From Tenacibaculum sp. AHE14PA (GTDB lineage Bacteria > Bacteroidota > Bacteroidia > Flavobacteriales > Flavobacteriaceae): 64,000 nt of DNA. Position 1 is the first letter of the stretch, and the number at the start of each line of letters is the position of its first letter. A model generated the notes under the pieces. The model saw only the letters and a program-made list of their open reading frames with translations, was not told the DNA's origin and did not search any database. A program made the translations under genes and the position numbers. The DNA is taken from assembly GCF_019278465.1 (NCBI RefSeq), contig NZ_CP058983.1, positions 2,355,501-2,419,500 of the forward strand, read 5' to 3'. Positions 53,780-62,634 of the stretch are shown piece after piece.

Positions 53780-56596
53780 ATGAAAACCGTTTTTACCGTT
53801 TTTGTAGTCCTTTTTACATTGGCTACAGTAGCACAACAGCCTACCAAGGCGCAACAAACACAACAAGCATTAATCAAAAAAGAAGCTTTAACAAAAACAT
53901 CTATTGTTAAAAATATTGCTTTTAAAAATATCGGACCAACGGTAATGAGTGGTCGTGTGGTTGATATTGATGTAAATCCAGAAAATACTACTGAATTTTA
54001 TGTGGGTTACGCCTCTGGAGGATTGTGGTATACGAACAATAACGGAACAACATTTACACCTGTTTTAGATAGTTCGCCAACACAAAACATAGGTGATATT
54101 GCTGTTGATTGGAAAAACGGAACACTTTGGGTAGGAACAGGAGAAAATAATTCTTCTCGTTCTAGTTATGCAGGAATCGGAATTTTAAAATCTACGGATA
54201 AAGGTAAAACCTGGAAAAATGTTGGGTTGACAGATTCACATCATATCGGTAGAATAGTAATAAACCCTAAAAATCCAGATGAGGTAATAATTGGAGTAAT
54301 CGGTCATTTATATTCATCAAATAATGAACGTGGAATTTTTAAAACCACCGATGGAGGTAAAACATGGAATAAAACCTTATTCATCAACGAAAACACAGGA
54401 ATTATAGACGTGCAACCGGCACCAAATAATTTTAATATTTTATATGCCGCTGCTTGGGAACGCGAACGTAAAGCGTGGAATTTTGATGGAGACGGAAAAA
54501 ACTCTGCAATCTACAAATCTATCGATTTAGGAAATTCTTGGGTCAAGATTTCTGATAATAATGGTTTTCCGAAAGGAGAAGGTGTCGGAAGAATTGGTTT
54601 AGCGGTTTTTAATGAAAATACGGTGTATGCGTTTCATGACAGTCAATTTCGAAGAGAAAAAACAGCCAAGAAAGAACAAAGTTCAAATGCTTTAACTAAA
54701 GAAGATTTTAAAACCATGACTGTGGATGCGTTTTTAATGTTGAAGGATAAAAAGCTGAACAGTTATTTAAAAATGAATGGTTTTCAAGAAAAATACCGTG
54801 CCGAAAATGTAAAACAAATGGTGCGTGCAGGCTCTGTAAAACCAATCGATTTAGCCAAGTATTTAGAAGATGCAAATACCTTATTATTTGACACACCTGT
54901 TATTGGAGCTGAGGTTTTTAAAACGACCAATGGCGGAAAATCATGGAAAAAAACACACGATGGTTATTTAGATGATTTATATTATTCTTACGGATATTAT
55001 TTTGGTGAAATTAGAGTAGATCCGCAGGACGAAAACGGAATTTACGTATTAGGAGTACCAATTTTAAAATCGAAAGATGGCGGAAAAACATTTACCTCAA
55101 TCAGCAAAGAAAACGTACATGCAGATCATCAGGCGTTGTGGGTAAATCCTAATAAACAAGGACATTTAGTAGAAGGAAATGACGGTGGTTTAAATATTTC
55201 TTATGATGATGGTGAAAGTTGGATAAAAGCAAATCAGCCAGCAGTAGGACAGTTTTATACGGTGTATGCTGATAATCAAAAAAACTATAAAGTATATGGT
55301 GGTTTGCAAGATAATGGGGTTTGGGTAGCAAACCACAATGCAAAAATTGATAAAGGTTGGAAGCAATCAGGTAAAAATCCGTACGAAAGTATAATGGGTG
55401 GAGACGGAATGCAAGTTGCGGTTGATGATCGCAATCCGAATATTGTTTATACGGGTTATCAGTTCGGAAATTATTACCGTATTGATAGAGCATCAGGAAG
55501 TCGGAAATATATTCAACCAAAACATACGTTGGGTGAAACTCCGTATCGTTTTAACTGGCAAACCCCAATTCAGTTATCAAAACATAATCAAGATATTTTA
55601 TATTTAGGAGGAAATAAATTACACAGATCATTAGATAAAGGAGATACTTGGGAAGCAATTTCGGGTGATTTAACACAGGGCGGAAAAAAAGGGAATGTTG
55701 CATACGGAACATTAACATCAATATCTGAAAGTCCGTTTCAATTCGGATTGTTATATGTTGGTTCTGATGACGGATTGGTGCATGTTAGCAAAAACGGAGG
55801 CGGAAGTTGGGAAAAAACATCAAATACATTACCACAAAATTTATGGGTAAGTCGTGTAATTGCATCAAAACATAAAAAAGAAAGAGTGTATGTAACCTTA
55901 AACGGATATCGATTTGATGATTTTACAAGCTATGTGTATATGTCTGATGATTTTGGTAAAACCTGGAAAAATATTGGAGAATCTTTGCCAACATCACCAG
56001 TAAATGTAATAAAAGAAGATCCGAAGAAAGAAAATATTTTATACTTAGGAACCGATAATGGTTTGTATGTTTCTTTTGATAATGGTGCACAATGGCAACC
56101 TTTTAAAAACGGATTACCAAACGTAGCTGTACACGATTTAGTAATTCAGCCAACAGCAAAACATTTAATTGTAGCTACGCATGGTCGTAGTTTATATAAA
56201 GCTGATATTACTTCGTTGCAAGATTTTAAAAATGAAGCAACGGTGTTTTCAATCAAAAATATTAGAAAAAGAAATTCTTGGGGAAGCTCATGGAGTAAGT
56301 GGTTAAAACCGAATACTCCAGAAATTACGATTCCGTTTTACTCATCAGAAAGTAAAGAAGTTTCAGTAAAAATATTTTCAGAAACTATTTTAGTAAACAC
56401 TATTAAAATGCAAGCAGAAAAAGGATTTAATGAAGTGGTTTATGATGCTTCCTTCTCTAAAAAAGGAAGAAAAACATATCTTAAAAAACATGAAGATAGT
56501 GTCATTAAAAAAGCTAAAAACGGTGTTTATTATTTACCTAAAGGAAAATATAAGGCGGTAATAAACGATAAAGAACAAGTTTTTGAAATAAAGTAA
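53780..56596 (+). CDS. Secreted sortilin/BNR-type propeller protein
   Basis: This 938-residue exported protein has a signal peptide (MKTVFTVFVVLFTLATVAQ). Nearly the whole mature part is made of propeller blades with the Asp-box look (GILKSTDKGKTWKNVG, GIFKTTDGGKTWNK, HVSKNGGGSWEKTS, YMSDDFGKTWKNIG). It resembles VPS10/sortilin-like glycosyl-hydrolase-related proteins of Bacteroidota. There is no clear catalytic pair and no T9SS sorting domain. The last 120 residues are beta-rich (ITIPFYSSESKEVSVKIFSE). It is related in architecture to the giant protein at 24920. The function is likely binding or breakdown of surface polymers. Confidence 0.85.
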   Translation: MKTVFTVFVVLFTLATVAQQPTKAQQTQQALIKKEALTKTSIVKNIAFKNIGPTVMSGRVVDIDVNPENTTEFYVGYASGGLWYTNNNGTTFTPVLDSSPTQNIGDIAVDWKNGTLWVGTGENNSSRSSYAGIGILKSTDKGKTWKNVGLTDSHHIGRIVINPKNPDEVIIGVIGHLYSSNNERGIFKTTDGGKTWNKTLFINENTGIIDVQPAPNNFNILYAAAWERERKAWNFDGDGKNSAIYKSIDLGNSWVKISDNNGFPKGEGVGRIGLAVFNENTVYAFHDSQFRREKTAKKEQSSNALTKEDFKTMTVDAFLMLKDKKLNSYLKMNGFQEKYRAENVKQMVRAGSVKPIDLAKYLEDANTLLFDTPVIGAEVFKTTNGGKSWKKTHDGYLDDLYYSYGYYFGEIRVDPQDENGIYVLGVPILKSKDGGKTFTSISKENVHADHQALWVNPNKQGHLVEGNDGGLNISYDDGESWIKANQPAVGQFYTVYADNQKNYKVYGGLQDNGVWVANHNAKIDKGWKQSGKNPYESIMGGDGMQVAVDDRNPNIVYTGYQFGNYYRIDRASGSRKYIQPKHTLGETPYRFNWQTPIQLSKHNQDILYLGGNKLHRSLDKGDTWEAISGDLTQGGKKGNVAYGTLTSISESPFQFGLLYVGSDDGLVHVSKNGGGSWEKTSNTLPQNLWVSRVIASKHKKERVYVTLNGYRFDDFTSYVYMSDDFGKTWKNIGESLPTSPVNVIKEDPKKENILYLGTDNGLYVSFDNGAQWQPFKNGLPNVAVHDLVIQPTAKHLIVATHGRSLYKADITSLQDFKNEATVFSIKNIRKRNSWGSSWSKWLKPNTPEITIPFYSSESKEVSVKIFSETILVNTIKMQAEKGFNEVVYDASFSKKGRKTYLKKHEDSVIKKAKNGVYYLPKGKYKAVINDKEQVFEIK

Positions 56597-56652
56597 ATTG
56601 TAACATTTGTTTGTTTTAATACTCTAATAAGTATAAACATAAAATAAAACAG

Positions 56653-56865
56653 ATGAGTAAGCCATTAAATTATACCTGCCCGAAATGCAGTAACCACACC
56701 TATGAAGTAAGCGAAATGAGAGCAACAGGAGGTACGTTGTCTAAAATTTTTGATATTCAGAATAAAAAATTTACAAGCGTAACATGCCAACGATGTAGTT
56801 ATACTGAGTTTTATAAAGCTAGTACGAGTGCGTTAAGTAATGTTTTTGACTTTTTTACAAGTTAA
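56653..56865 (+). CDS. Small zinc-ribbon protein
   Basis: This 70-residue protein has two Cys pairs, YTCPKCSNHTYEVSE (Cys9, 12) and VTCQRCSYTEFYK (about Cys47, 50), separated by a helical middle with the pattern ATGGTLSKIFDIQNKKF. It matches the nucleic-acid-binding zinc-ribbon family that I know as PF09855. It is probably cytoplasmic. It follows the propeller gene by 56 bases and precedes folB. The function is unknown. Confidence 0.85.
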   Translation: MSKPLNYTCPKCSNHTYEVSEMRATGGTLSKIFDIQNKKFTSVTCQRCSYTEFYKASTSALSNVFDFFTS

Positions 56866-56906
56866 AGCAACTGACATAAGATAGTTGATTAATTAAGAAA
56901 CATTGG

Positions 56907-56914
56907 TACTTTTG
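56907..56914 (+). promoter_or_regulatory. -7 promoter element of folB
   Basis: TACTTTTG matches TAnnTTTG and ends five bases before the ATG of folB, suggesting a leaderless or near-leaderless message. Confidence 0.45.
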
Positions 56915-56919
56915 TGGCT

Positions 56920-57282
56920 ATGGGAATTATACGTGTAAACAACATCCGATTATTTACAAACCACGGATGTTTAGAAGAAGAAGCTAAGATAGGCTCGGAA
57001 TATAGAGTAGATATAGAGGTGAAAGCAGATTTGCAAAAATCGGCAAAAACAGATGAATTGGTTGATACTGTTGATTATGTACATTTAAATCATATTGTAA
57101 AAGAAGAAATGGCAATCCGATCTAAATTATTAGAACATGTTGCTCAGAGAATTATTGATAGAATTTTTAATGAGATACAACTGGTTGAAGAGGCGGAAGT
57201 TAGCGTAGCTAAAATCAATCCGCCAATTGGTGGTAATGTTGCAGAAGTAGTAATTGTATTAAAAGATGTGCGTAAAAGTTAA
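56920..57282 (+). CDS. folB: Dihydroneopterin aldolase
   Basis: This folate-biosynthesis enzyme cleaves dihydroneopterin to 6-hydroxymethyldihydropterin and glycolaldehyde. It has 120 residues from the ATG at 56920. An upstream GTG at 56914 is inside the promoter and is rejected. The conserved Glu (NHGCLEEEAKIGSEYRVDIEV), Tyr (DTVDYVHL) and Lys (SKLLEHVAQRIIDRIF) are present. The C-terminal strand has KINPPIGGNVAEVVIVL with the pterin-binding region. It is cytoplasmic and acts as an octamer in known members. It lies just upstream of tRNA-Cys. Confidence 0.93.
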   Translation: MGIIRVNNIRLFTNHGCLEEEAKIGSEYRVDIEVKADLQKSAKTDELVDTVDYVHLNHIVKEEMAIRSKLLEHVAQRIIDRIFNEIQLVEEAEVSVAKINPPIGGNVAEVVIVLKDVRKS

Positions 57283-57311
57283 AAAAAGCTTGCGTTAAAA
57301 AATAAAAACTG

Positions 57312-57320
57312 TAAATTTGC
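57312..57320 (+). promoter_or_regulatory. -7 promoter element of tRNA-Cys
   Basis: TAAATTTGC matches TAnnTTTGC and ends 17 bases before the tRNA. A TTG about 20 bases upstream is a weak -33 candidate. Confidence 0.55.
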
Positions 57321-57337
57321 AGTCCTAATTAATAAAA

Positions 57338-57408
57338 GGTGTCTTGGCCGAGTGGCTAGGCAATGGTTTGCAAAACCATGTACAGCGGTTCGAATCCGCT
57401 AGACACCT
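57338..57408 (+). tRNA. tRNA-Cys (GCA anticodon)
   Basis: This 71-base tRNA has acceptor arms GGTGTCT/AGACACC, anticodon stem ATGGT/ACCAT around the loop TTGCAAA (anticodon GCA), and T-arm AGCGG/CCGCT with GTTCGAATC. The discriminator base is T, as is usual for Cys. There is no encoded CCA. It lies alone between folB and the MBL-fold gene, with its own promoter and terminator. Confidence 0.95.
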
Positions 57409-57412
57409 CAAA

Positions 57413-57443
57413 AAAAGCGTATCTTTTTAAGATGCGCTTTTTT
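57413..57443 (+). terminator. Rho-independent terminator after tRNA-Cys
   Basis: The stem AAAAGCGTATC/GATGCGCTTTT (one wobble) is followed by T residues, starting five bases after the tRNA. Confidence 0.85.
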
Positions 57444-57490
57444 GTTTTTCTTAACAAAAAAATTCGTTAAAAATCTGCATCTTTGTAGCT

Positions 57491-58336
57491 ATGCGAATTT
57501 ATCCAATAGAAACAGGAAACTTTAAATTAGACGGTGGCGCTATGTTTGGCGTGGTACCAAAAGCGATTTGGCAAAAAACAAATCCGGCAGACGATAAAAA
57601 CATGATTTCAATGGGTATGCGCTGTATGCTTATTGAAGATGGAGATAGACTTACGTTGATAGATACCGGAATAGGAAACAAACAATCAGATAAATTTTTT
57701 GGATATTATTACATGTTTGGTGATTTTTCACTAGATGTATCACTTGCTAAATATGGTTTTCATAGAGATGATATTACAGATGTGTTTTTAACACACTTAC
57801 ATTTTGATCATTGCGGAGGTGTTATTCAATGGAATAACGACAGAACAGGTTTTATGCCTGCCTTTAAAAATGCGAAAGTTTGGAGTAATGAAAATCATTG
57901 GCAATGGGCAATTGAGCCTAACGCACGTGAAAAAGCATCTTTTTTAAAAGAAAACATACAGCCTATAAAAGAAAACGGACAGCTAAATTTCATCAATAAA
58001 AATAGCCAGAATCAAGTAGGTTTTGATGTATTGTTTATGGATGGTCATACCGAAAAACAAATGTTACCTAAAATTCAATATCAAGGGAAAACAGTTGTTT
58101 TTATGGCCGATTTATTACCAACCGCAGGTCATATTCCTTTACCTTACGTAATGGGTTATGATACACGACCGTTATTAACTTTACAGGAAAAAGAAATCTT
58201 TTTAAAAGAGGCTGCAGACAAAGAATTTTACTTGTTTTTAGAGCACGATGCTTACAACGAGTTAATAACAGTAAAGCACACCGAAAAAGGAGTGCGTTTA
58301 AATGAGAGTTATAATTTTACAGATATATTTAATTAA
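57491..58336 (+). CDS. Metallo-beta-lactamase fold hydrolase
   Basis: This 281-residue cytoplasmic zinc hydrolase of the MBL superfamily has the motif THLHFDHCGG at about residues 100-109 with a preceding Asp (LIDTGIGN near 57). Another His is in AGHIPLP, an Asp in FMADLLPT and a His in FLEHDAY near 254, matching the MBL pattern. The substrate is unknown. Homologues include lactonases, but no specific match is recognised. A CATCTTTG element lies five bases upstream of the ATG, as for folB. The S8 protease gene follows. Confidence 0.88.
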   Translation: MRIYPIETGNFKLDGGAMFGVVPKAIWQKTNPADDKNMISMGMRCMLIEDGDRLTLIDTGIGNKQSDKFFGYYYMFGDFSLDVSLAKYGFHRDDITDVFLTHLHFDHCGGVIQWNNDRTGFMPAFKNAKVWSNENHWQWAIEPNAREKASFLKENIQPIKENGQLNFINKNSQNQVGFDVLFMDGHTEKQMLPKIQYQGKTVVFMADLLPTAGHIPLPYVMGYDTRPLLTLQEKEIFLKEAADKEFYLFLEHDAYNELITVKHTEKGVRLNESYNFTDIFN

Positions 58337-58346
58337 GAGAAACATT

Positions 58347-59990
58347 ATGAGAATTTTAAAACCCGTATTTTACTCAGCAATTGCAATTACCTCTTTAGTA
58401 GGTTGTTCATCAGTAAGTAAAAAGGTAGTGCCAACCGGAAGTAACACAGTAGTTACTATGTCAGAGAAGAAAGCTGAATTAACAGCGTATGAAAAAGATA
58501 ACTGGCATCATTTAGATTTAGCAACCGATTCTATTCCAGGAATGAGTGTTGATAAAGCATACGAATTCTTAAAAGGTAAAAAAGGTGTTGAAGTTGTTGT
58601 TGGAGTTGTAGATTCTGGTAGTGATTTAAAACATGAAGATTTAGTAGACGTTGCTTGGATAAACACTAAAGAAATTGCAGGAAACGGAATTGATGATGAC
58701 AAAAACGGATACGTTGATGATATTAACGGATGGAACTTTTTAGGAAAATCGTATAAAGAGCATTTAGAATATGAACGTATTTTAATGAATCCATCAATTG
58801 CAGATGCAGAAACTTTAAAAGCGGTAAAAGCTTTACAAGAAACAAAAGTGGAGGCAGCAAAAAAGAATGAAGCGCGTTACGGACAAATGTTAGCTGGAGT
58901 AACAATGGCAGATGATGCTTTAGCAAAACACTTCGGAAAATCAGATTATACAAAAGAAGAAGTTTTAGCAATTAAAACAACAGATGCAGGTTTAAACCAA
59001 GCAGTAACAGGAGCTAAGCAAATGTATGGTTTCGGAATTGGCTCTTTAAGTGAAGCAAAAGAGCAATTAAGTAAATTAGTTAAAACGGCTTCAGATGTAG
59101 TTAGTGGAGCTAATTTAAAAACAGATTACCGTACAGTTGTAGGCGATAACGCATACGATATTAACGATAAACCTGGTTATGGAGATGCAAATACTGGACA
59201 CTCTGAAGAAGGAGAAATCCACGGTACGCACGTAACAGGTATTATTGGTGCAACTCGTAACAATGATAAAGGTATGAACGGTGTTGCTACTAATGTAAAA
59301 ATGATGGCTGTACGTTCGGTATCAGACGGAGATGAATATGATAAAGATGTTGCTATAGGTATTCGTTATGCGGTTGATAATGGTGCAAAAGTAATTAACA
59401 CTAGTTTTGGTAAAGCTTTTTCACCAAATAAAGAATGGGTTTACGATGCAATTAAATATGCAGCTTCTAAAGATGTGTTAATTGTAAACGCAGCAGGAAA
59501 TTCAGGAGAAAACATCGATGTAGATAAAACATTTCCAAACGATGCTCCAGATCAATTAACAGAGGTTTCTGATAATTTCTTAACGATTGGTGCAATGAGT
59601 GCTAATTATAATGAAAAATTACCTGCAGGTTTTTCAAACTATGGTAAAGTAAATGTAGATATTTTTGCTCCTGGAGTTCAAATACACTCAACTTTTCCTG
59701 ATAACAAATATCAAAAAATTAGTGGAACATCAATGGCTTCTCCAGCAACAGCAGGTGTAGCGGCATTAATACGTTCTTACTATCCACAGTTATCTGCAAG
59801 CCAGGTAAAGCATATTATTATGAACTCTGGTACAAAGATCGATTTAATGGTTACAAAACCAGGATCTACATCTAGAGCAAATCCAGCAGGAGATTTAGTT
59901 CCTTTTGCAGATTTATCAGTTTCTGGTCGTATTGTAAATGCATACAATGCAGTTTTAATGGCTGACAGAATGGTAAACGGAAGAAAATAA
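58347..59990 (+). CDS. S8 (subtilisin-like) serine protease lipoprotein
   Basis: This secreted subtilase has 547 residues from the ATG at 58347. An earlier ATG at 58302 lies inside the upstream gene and is rejected. The signal peptide ends VGCSS at about residue 21, giving a lipoprotein. The catalytic residues are Asp in GVVDSGSDLKHEDL (near 90), His in IHGTHVTGIIGATRNNDKG (near 294) and Ser in ISGTSMASPATAG (near 460). An alpha-helical insert of about 150 residues separates Asp from His, longer than in classical subtilisins. The oxyanion Asn is in NAAGNSGEN. Confidence 0.95.
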   Translation: MRILKPVFYSAIAITSLVGCSSVSKKVVPTGSNTVVTMSEKKAELTAYEKDNWHHLDLATDSIPGMSVDKAYEFLKGKKGVEVVVGVVDSGSDLKHEDLVDVAWINTKEIAGNGIDDDKNGYVDDINGWNFLGKSYKEHLEYERILMNPSIADAETLKAVKALQETKVEAAKKNEARYGQMLAGVTMADDALAKHFGKSDYTKEEVLAIKTTDAGLNQAVTGAKQMYGFGIGSLSEAKEQLSKLVKTASDVVSGANLKTDYRTVVGDNAYDINDKPGYGDANTGHSEEGEIHGTHVTGIIGATRNNDKGMNGVATNVKMMAVRSVSDGDEYDKDVAIGIRYAVDNGAKVINTSFGKAFSPNKEWVYDAIKYAASKDVLIVNAAGNSGENIDVDKTFPNDAPDQLTEVSDNFLTIGAMSANYNEKLPAGFSNYGKVNVDIFAPGVQIHSTFPDNKYQKISGTSMASPATAGVAALIRSYYPQLSASQVKHIIMNSGTKIDLMVTKPGSTSRANPAGDLVPFADLSVSGRIVNAYNAVLMADRMVNGRK

Positions 59991-60008
59991 AAACAGAATA
60001 CTATTTAA

Positions 60009-60039
60009 AAAAAGAGCATTATTTTGATGCTCTTTTTTT
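60009..60039 (+). terminator. Rho-independent terminator after S8 protease gene
   Basis: The stem AAAAGAGCAT/ATGCTCTTTT has a seven-base loop and is followed by T residues. Confidence 0.8.
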
Positions 60040-60055
60040 GTTATAATAACAACCT

Positions 60056-60460
60056 ATGCAGTTAGAGTTTGATAAACAAAAAGAGCGGTTAAAAATTAAA
60101 GATGAGGTGCCATCTCATTCGAAATTAGTAATCGTATTAATGTTAGTTAATGCGCTTAATATGGGTGTTCAGTTGTTTTCGATGCGTTATTATAAAAACG
60201 AATTTCTTTTTATTTTGATGCTTTTATTGGCAATAGTATCAGTAGTTGCAGTGTTTTTTTATCTCTTTAAAAGATCTTGGAAAACCAATTACAATCTTTC
60301 AGAAATTGAAGGGTTAGAGGTTAAGAAAGTTTTAGGAAGAGAACGTGTGTTTTTAAAATTACACAACGGAAAAAAACGCAGCTTTACGATACTTAAAAAT
60401 GAAAACGAATTAAATAACTTAAAAAACACCCTAACCACAATAGGAATTAAATCAATTTAA
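60056..60460 (+). CDS. Hypothetical membrane protein with two transmembrane helices
   Basis: This 134-residue protein is not recognised. Two hydrophobic helices at about residues 23-40 and 49-70 are followed by a soluble domain with a PH-like look (NYNLSEIEGLEVKKVLGRERVFLKLHNGKKRSFTIL). Such domains occur in small bacterial membrane proteins of unknown role. It starts 17 bases after the S8 terminator and is followed directly by the M1 peptidase gene, so these two share a transcript. Confidence 0.75.
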   Translation: MQLEFDKQKERLKIKDEVPSHSKLVIVLMLVNALNMGVQLFSMRYYKNEFLFILMLLLAIVSVVAVFFYLFKRSWKTNYNLSEIEGLEVKKVLGRERVFLKLHNGKKRSFTILKNENELNNLKNTLTTIGIKSI

Positions 60461-60461
60461 T

Positions 60462-62309
60462 ATGAAAAAAATAATTTTAGGACTTTCATTATTATCGATA
60501 GTTTCTTGTGCTTCTACTAGCACAACAAACAACAGTACAGTAAAGTCGTCAGTAAATAAATCAACAAATCAAAATTATTGGCAACAACATGTTGATTATA
60601 CAATGGATATTGATATGGATGTAAAGACATTTCAATATAAAGGAACACAGAAATTGGTGTATACAAACAATTCACCAGATGTTTTAGATAAAGTGTTTTA
60701 TCACTTGTATTTTAATGCATTTCAGCCAAATTCTCAAATGGATGTTCGTTCGAGAAACATTAAAGATCCGAGTAGTAAAATTGCAGATAAAATTGTAAAA
60801 TTATCTCCTTCTGAAATAGGATACATCAAGGTAAACTCATTAAAACAAAACGGAACTGTTGTTAAGCATGAAACTGTTGGTACTATATTAGAAGTTACTT
60901 TAAGCAAAGCTATTCAACCAGGAGAAAGTGTAACTTTCGATATGATTTTTGATGCACAGGTACCAAATCAAATTCGTCGTTCAGGGCGTAATAATGCAGA
61001 AGGAGTTGCTTTGTCTATGGCGCAGTGGTATCCTAAAATGGCCGAATATGATTTTGAAGGATGGCATACGCCACCTTACTTAGGTCGTGAATATCATGGT
61101 GTTTGGGGTAATTTTGAAGTTACTTTACACATTGATAAAAACTACGTAGTTGGTGGTACAGGATATTTACAAAATGCACAAGAAGTTGGGCATGGTTATG
61201 AAAACAAAAAGGAAGCTTTAAATATTCCGTCAGGAGAAAAGTTAACTTGGAATTTTACAGCCCCAAACGTACACGATTTTACTTGGGCTGCAGATCCAGA
61301 ATATAAGCACGATATGTTAACGATGGATAACGGTATCGATTTACATTTCTTATACAAGAAAACATTAGACGCTAAATATTTAGAAAGCTGGAAAAAGCTA
61401 CAGCCTAAAACAGCTGAATTAATGACTTACTTCAGTGAGAATATAGGGCAATATCCATATAAACAATATTCAGTTATTCAAGGAGGTGATGGCGGAATGG
61501 AATACGCTATGAGTACTTTAATTACAGGAAAACGTAGTTGGGGAAGTTTATTTGGTGTTACCTCTCATGAAATGGCACATACTTGGTTTCAGTTTTTATT
61601 AGCAACAAACGAAAGTAAACATCCTTGGATGGATGAAGGATTCACATCTTACATTTCTAACAAAGCAGAAAATGAAATTTCTGGTAAAAATGTAGAAAAT
61701 CCACATGCAGGTTCTTATAGAGGTTATAATTATGTGGTAAAAAACAACATAGAAGAGCCATTAACTACACATGCAGATAGATATCATACAAATACTGCAT
61801 ATGGAGTAGCGAGTTATTCTAAAGGAAATATTTTCTTATCACAATTAGAATATATTATCGGAGAAGAGAATGTAGCTAAAACATTAAAAAAATATTTTAA
61901 CGATTTCTCTTTTAAGCATCCAACGCCAAACGATATTAAAAGAACTGCTGAAAAAGTTTCAGGAATTCATTTAGATTGGTATTTAAACGAATGGACACAA
62001 ACCATACATACGATTGATTATGGTGTAAAAGCTGTTTCTGGTAAAGATGTTACCTTAGAGAGAATTGGTCAAATGCCAATGCCTATAGATGTTGAGGTTA
62101 CTTATGTTGATGGAAGCAAAGAAGCGTTTAATATTCCTTTACGTATGATGCGTGGCGAAAAACCAACCAAGGCAACTAAAATTGCAGATTGGACGTTTGC
62201 ACACCCAACATATACATTTACAACTTCAAAAGAAGTGAAATCTGTACAAATTGATCCGTCAAAATTAATGGCAGACATCAATCAAGAAAATAACTCGTTC
62301 GGAAAATAA
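60462..62309 (+). CDS. M1 family zinc aminopeptidase lipoprotein
   Basis: This 615-residue exported aminopeptidase has a signal peptide ending VSCAS (Cys16). The N-terminal saddle domain spans about residues 38-250. The exopeptidase motif GGMEYA is near residue 345. The zinc site is HEMAHTWFQFLLATNESKHP with the third ligand Glu in WMDEGFTSY (HExxH-x18-E). A catalytic Tyr is expected in the TAYGVASYSKG block near 450. It removes N-terminal residues of peptides outside the cytoplasm, like the other peptidase lipoproteins in this window. Confidence 0.93.
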   Translation: MKKIILGLSLLSIVSCASTSTTNNSTVKSSVNKSTNQNYWQQHVDYTMDIDMDVKTFQYKGTQKLVYTNNSPDVLDKVFYHLYFNAFQPNSQMDVRSRNIKDPSSKIADKIVKLSPSEIGYIKVNSLKQNGTVVKHETVGTILEVTLSKAIQPGESVTFDMIFDAQVPNQIRRSGRNNAEGVALSMAQWYPKMAEYDFEGWHTPPYLGREYHGVWGNFEVTLHIDKNYVVGGTGYLQNAQEVGHGYENKKEALNIPSGEKLTWNFTAPNVHDFTWAADPEYKHDMLTMDNGIDLHFLYKKTLDAKYLESWKKLQPKTAELMTYFSENIGQYPYKQYSVIQGGDGGMEYAMSTLITGKRSWGSLFGVTSHEMAHTWFQFLLATNESKHPWMDEGFTSYISNKAENEISGKNVENPHAGSYRGYNYVVKNNIEEPLTTHADRYHTNTAYGVASYSKGNIFLSQLEYIIGEENVAKTLKKYFNDFSFKHPTPNDIKRTAEKVSGIHLDWYLNEWTQTIHTIDYGVKAVSGKDVTLERIGQMPMPIDVEVTYVDGSKEAFNIPLRMMRGEKPTKATKIADWTFAHPTYTFTTSKEVKSVQIDPSKLMADINQENNSFGK

Positions 62310-62370
62310 TAAGTAGTACAAAAGGTAAATTTAACCTGTTGCCTATTTTTAGGTATTAAAATTTACGAAC

Positions 62371-62424
62371 TGTCAGTTCGAGTGATTTTAAGAAGTGCTA
62401 ACGGAATAAAATTGTATCGAGAAC
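62371..62424. repeat. Dispersed inverted-repeat relic (GTCAGTTCGAG type)
   Basis: A left arm TGTCAGTTCGAGTGATTTT and a right part GTATCGAGAAC resemble a Bacteroidota intergenic repeat seen with the arms GTCAGTTCGAG and CTCGAGAACTGAC. It is decayed. Confidence 0.4.
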
Positions 62425-62460
62425 CAGTTTTGTTATAAGAATCTATAACAAATTCTGGTT
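62422..62460. repeat. Imperfect inverted repeat
   Basis: AACCAGTTTTGTTATA pairs with TATAACAAATTCTGGTT across a six-base loop, with only small mismatches. It lies inside a larger decayed hairpin. Confidence 0.5.
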
Positions 62461-62480
62461 AACGAATTGTAATTTTTAAC

Positions 62481-62505
62481 GTTATTCTAAATTTATTTCA
62501 GAATC
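62481..62505. repeat. Decayed copy of the ATTCCGAA-type repeat
   Basis: GTTATTCTAA and TTTCAGAATC arms match the repeat at 35956-35982 with several substitutions. Confidence 0.4.
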
Positions 62506-62550
62506 ACATCATACGGATTGATAGTTATTTAACGAAAGATATTTAGATTG

Positions 62551-62592
62551 AAAGCGAAAACTCTATAAAGGGTTTTCGCTTTTCTTTTTTTG
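62551..62592 (+). terminator. Rho-independent terminator
   Basis: The stem AAAGCGAAAAC/GTTTTCGCTTT is followed by T residues. It lies 240 bases after the M1 gene and upstream of the glnS promoter. Confidence 0.8.
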
Positions 62593-62606
62593 GATAAAAT
62601 TTTCCG

Positions 62607-62615
62607 TAATTTTGC
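62607..62615 (+). promoter_or_regulatory. -7 promoter element of glnS
   Basis: TAATTTTGC matches TAnnTTTGC and ends 19 bases before the ATG. The aspS element is identical and similarly placed. Confidence 0.55.
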
Positions 62616-62634
62616 ACTTCAATTTCAACAGAAG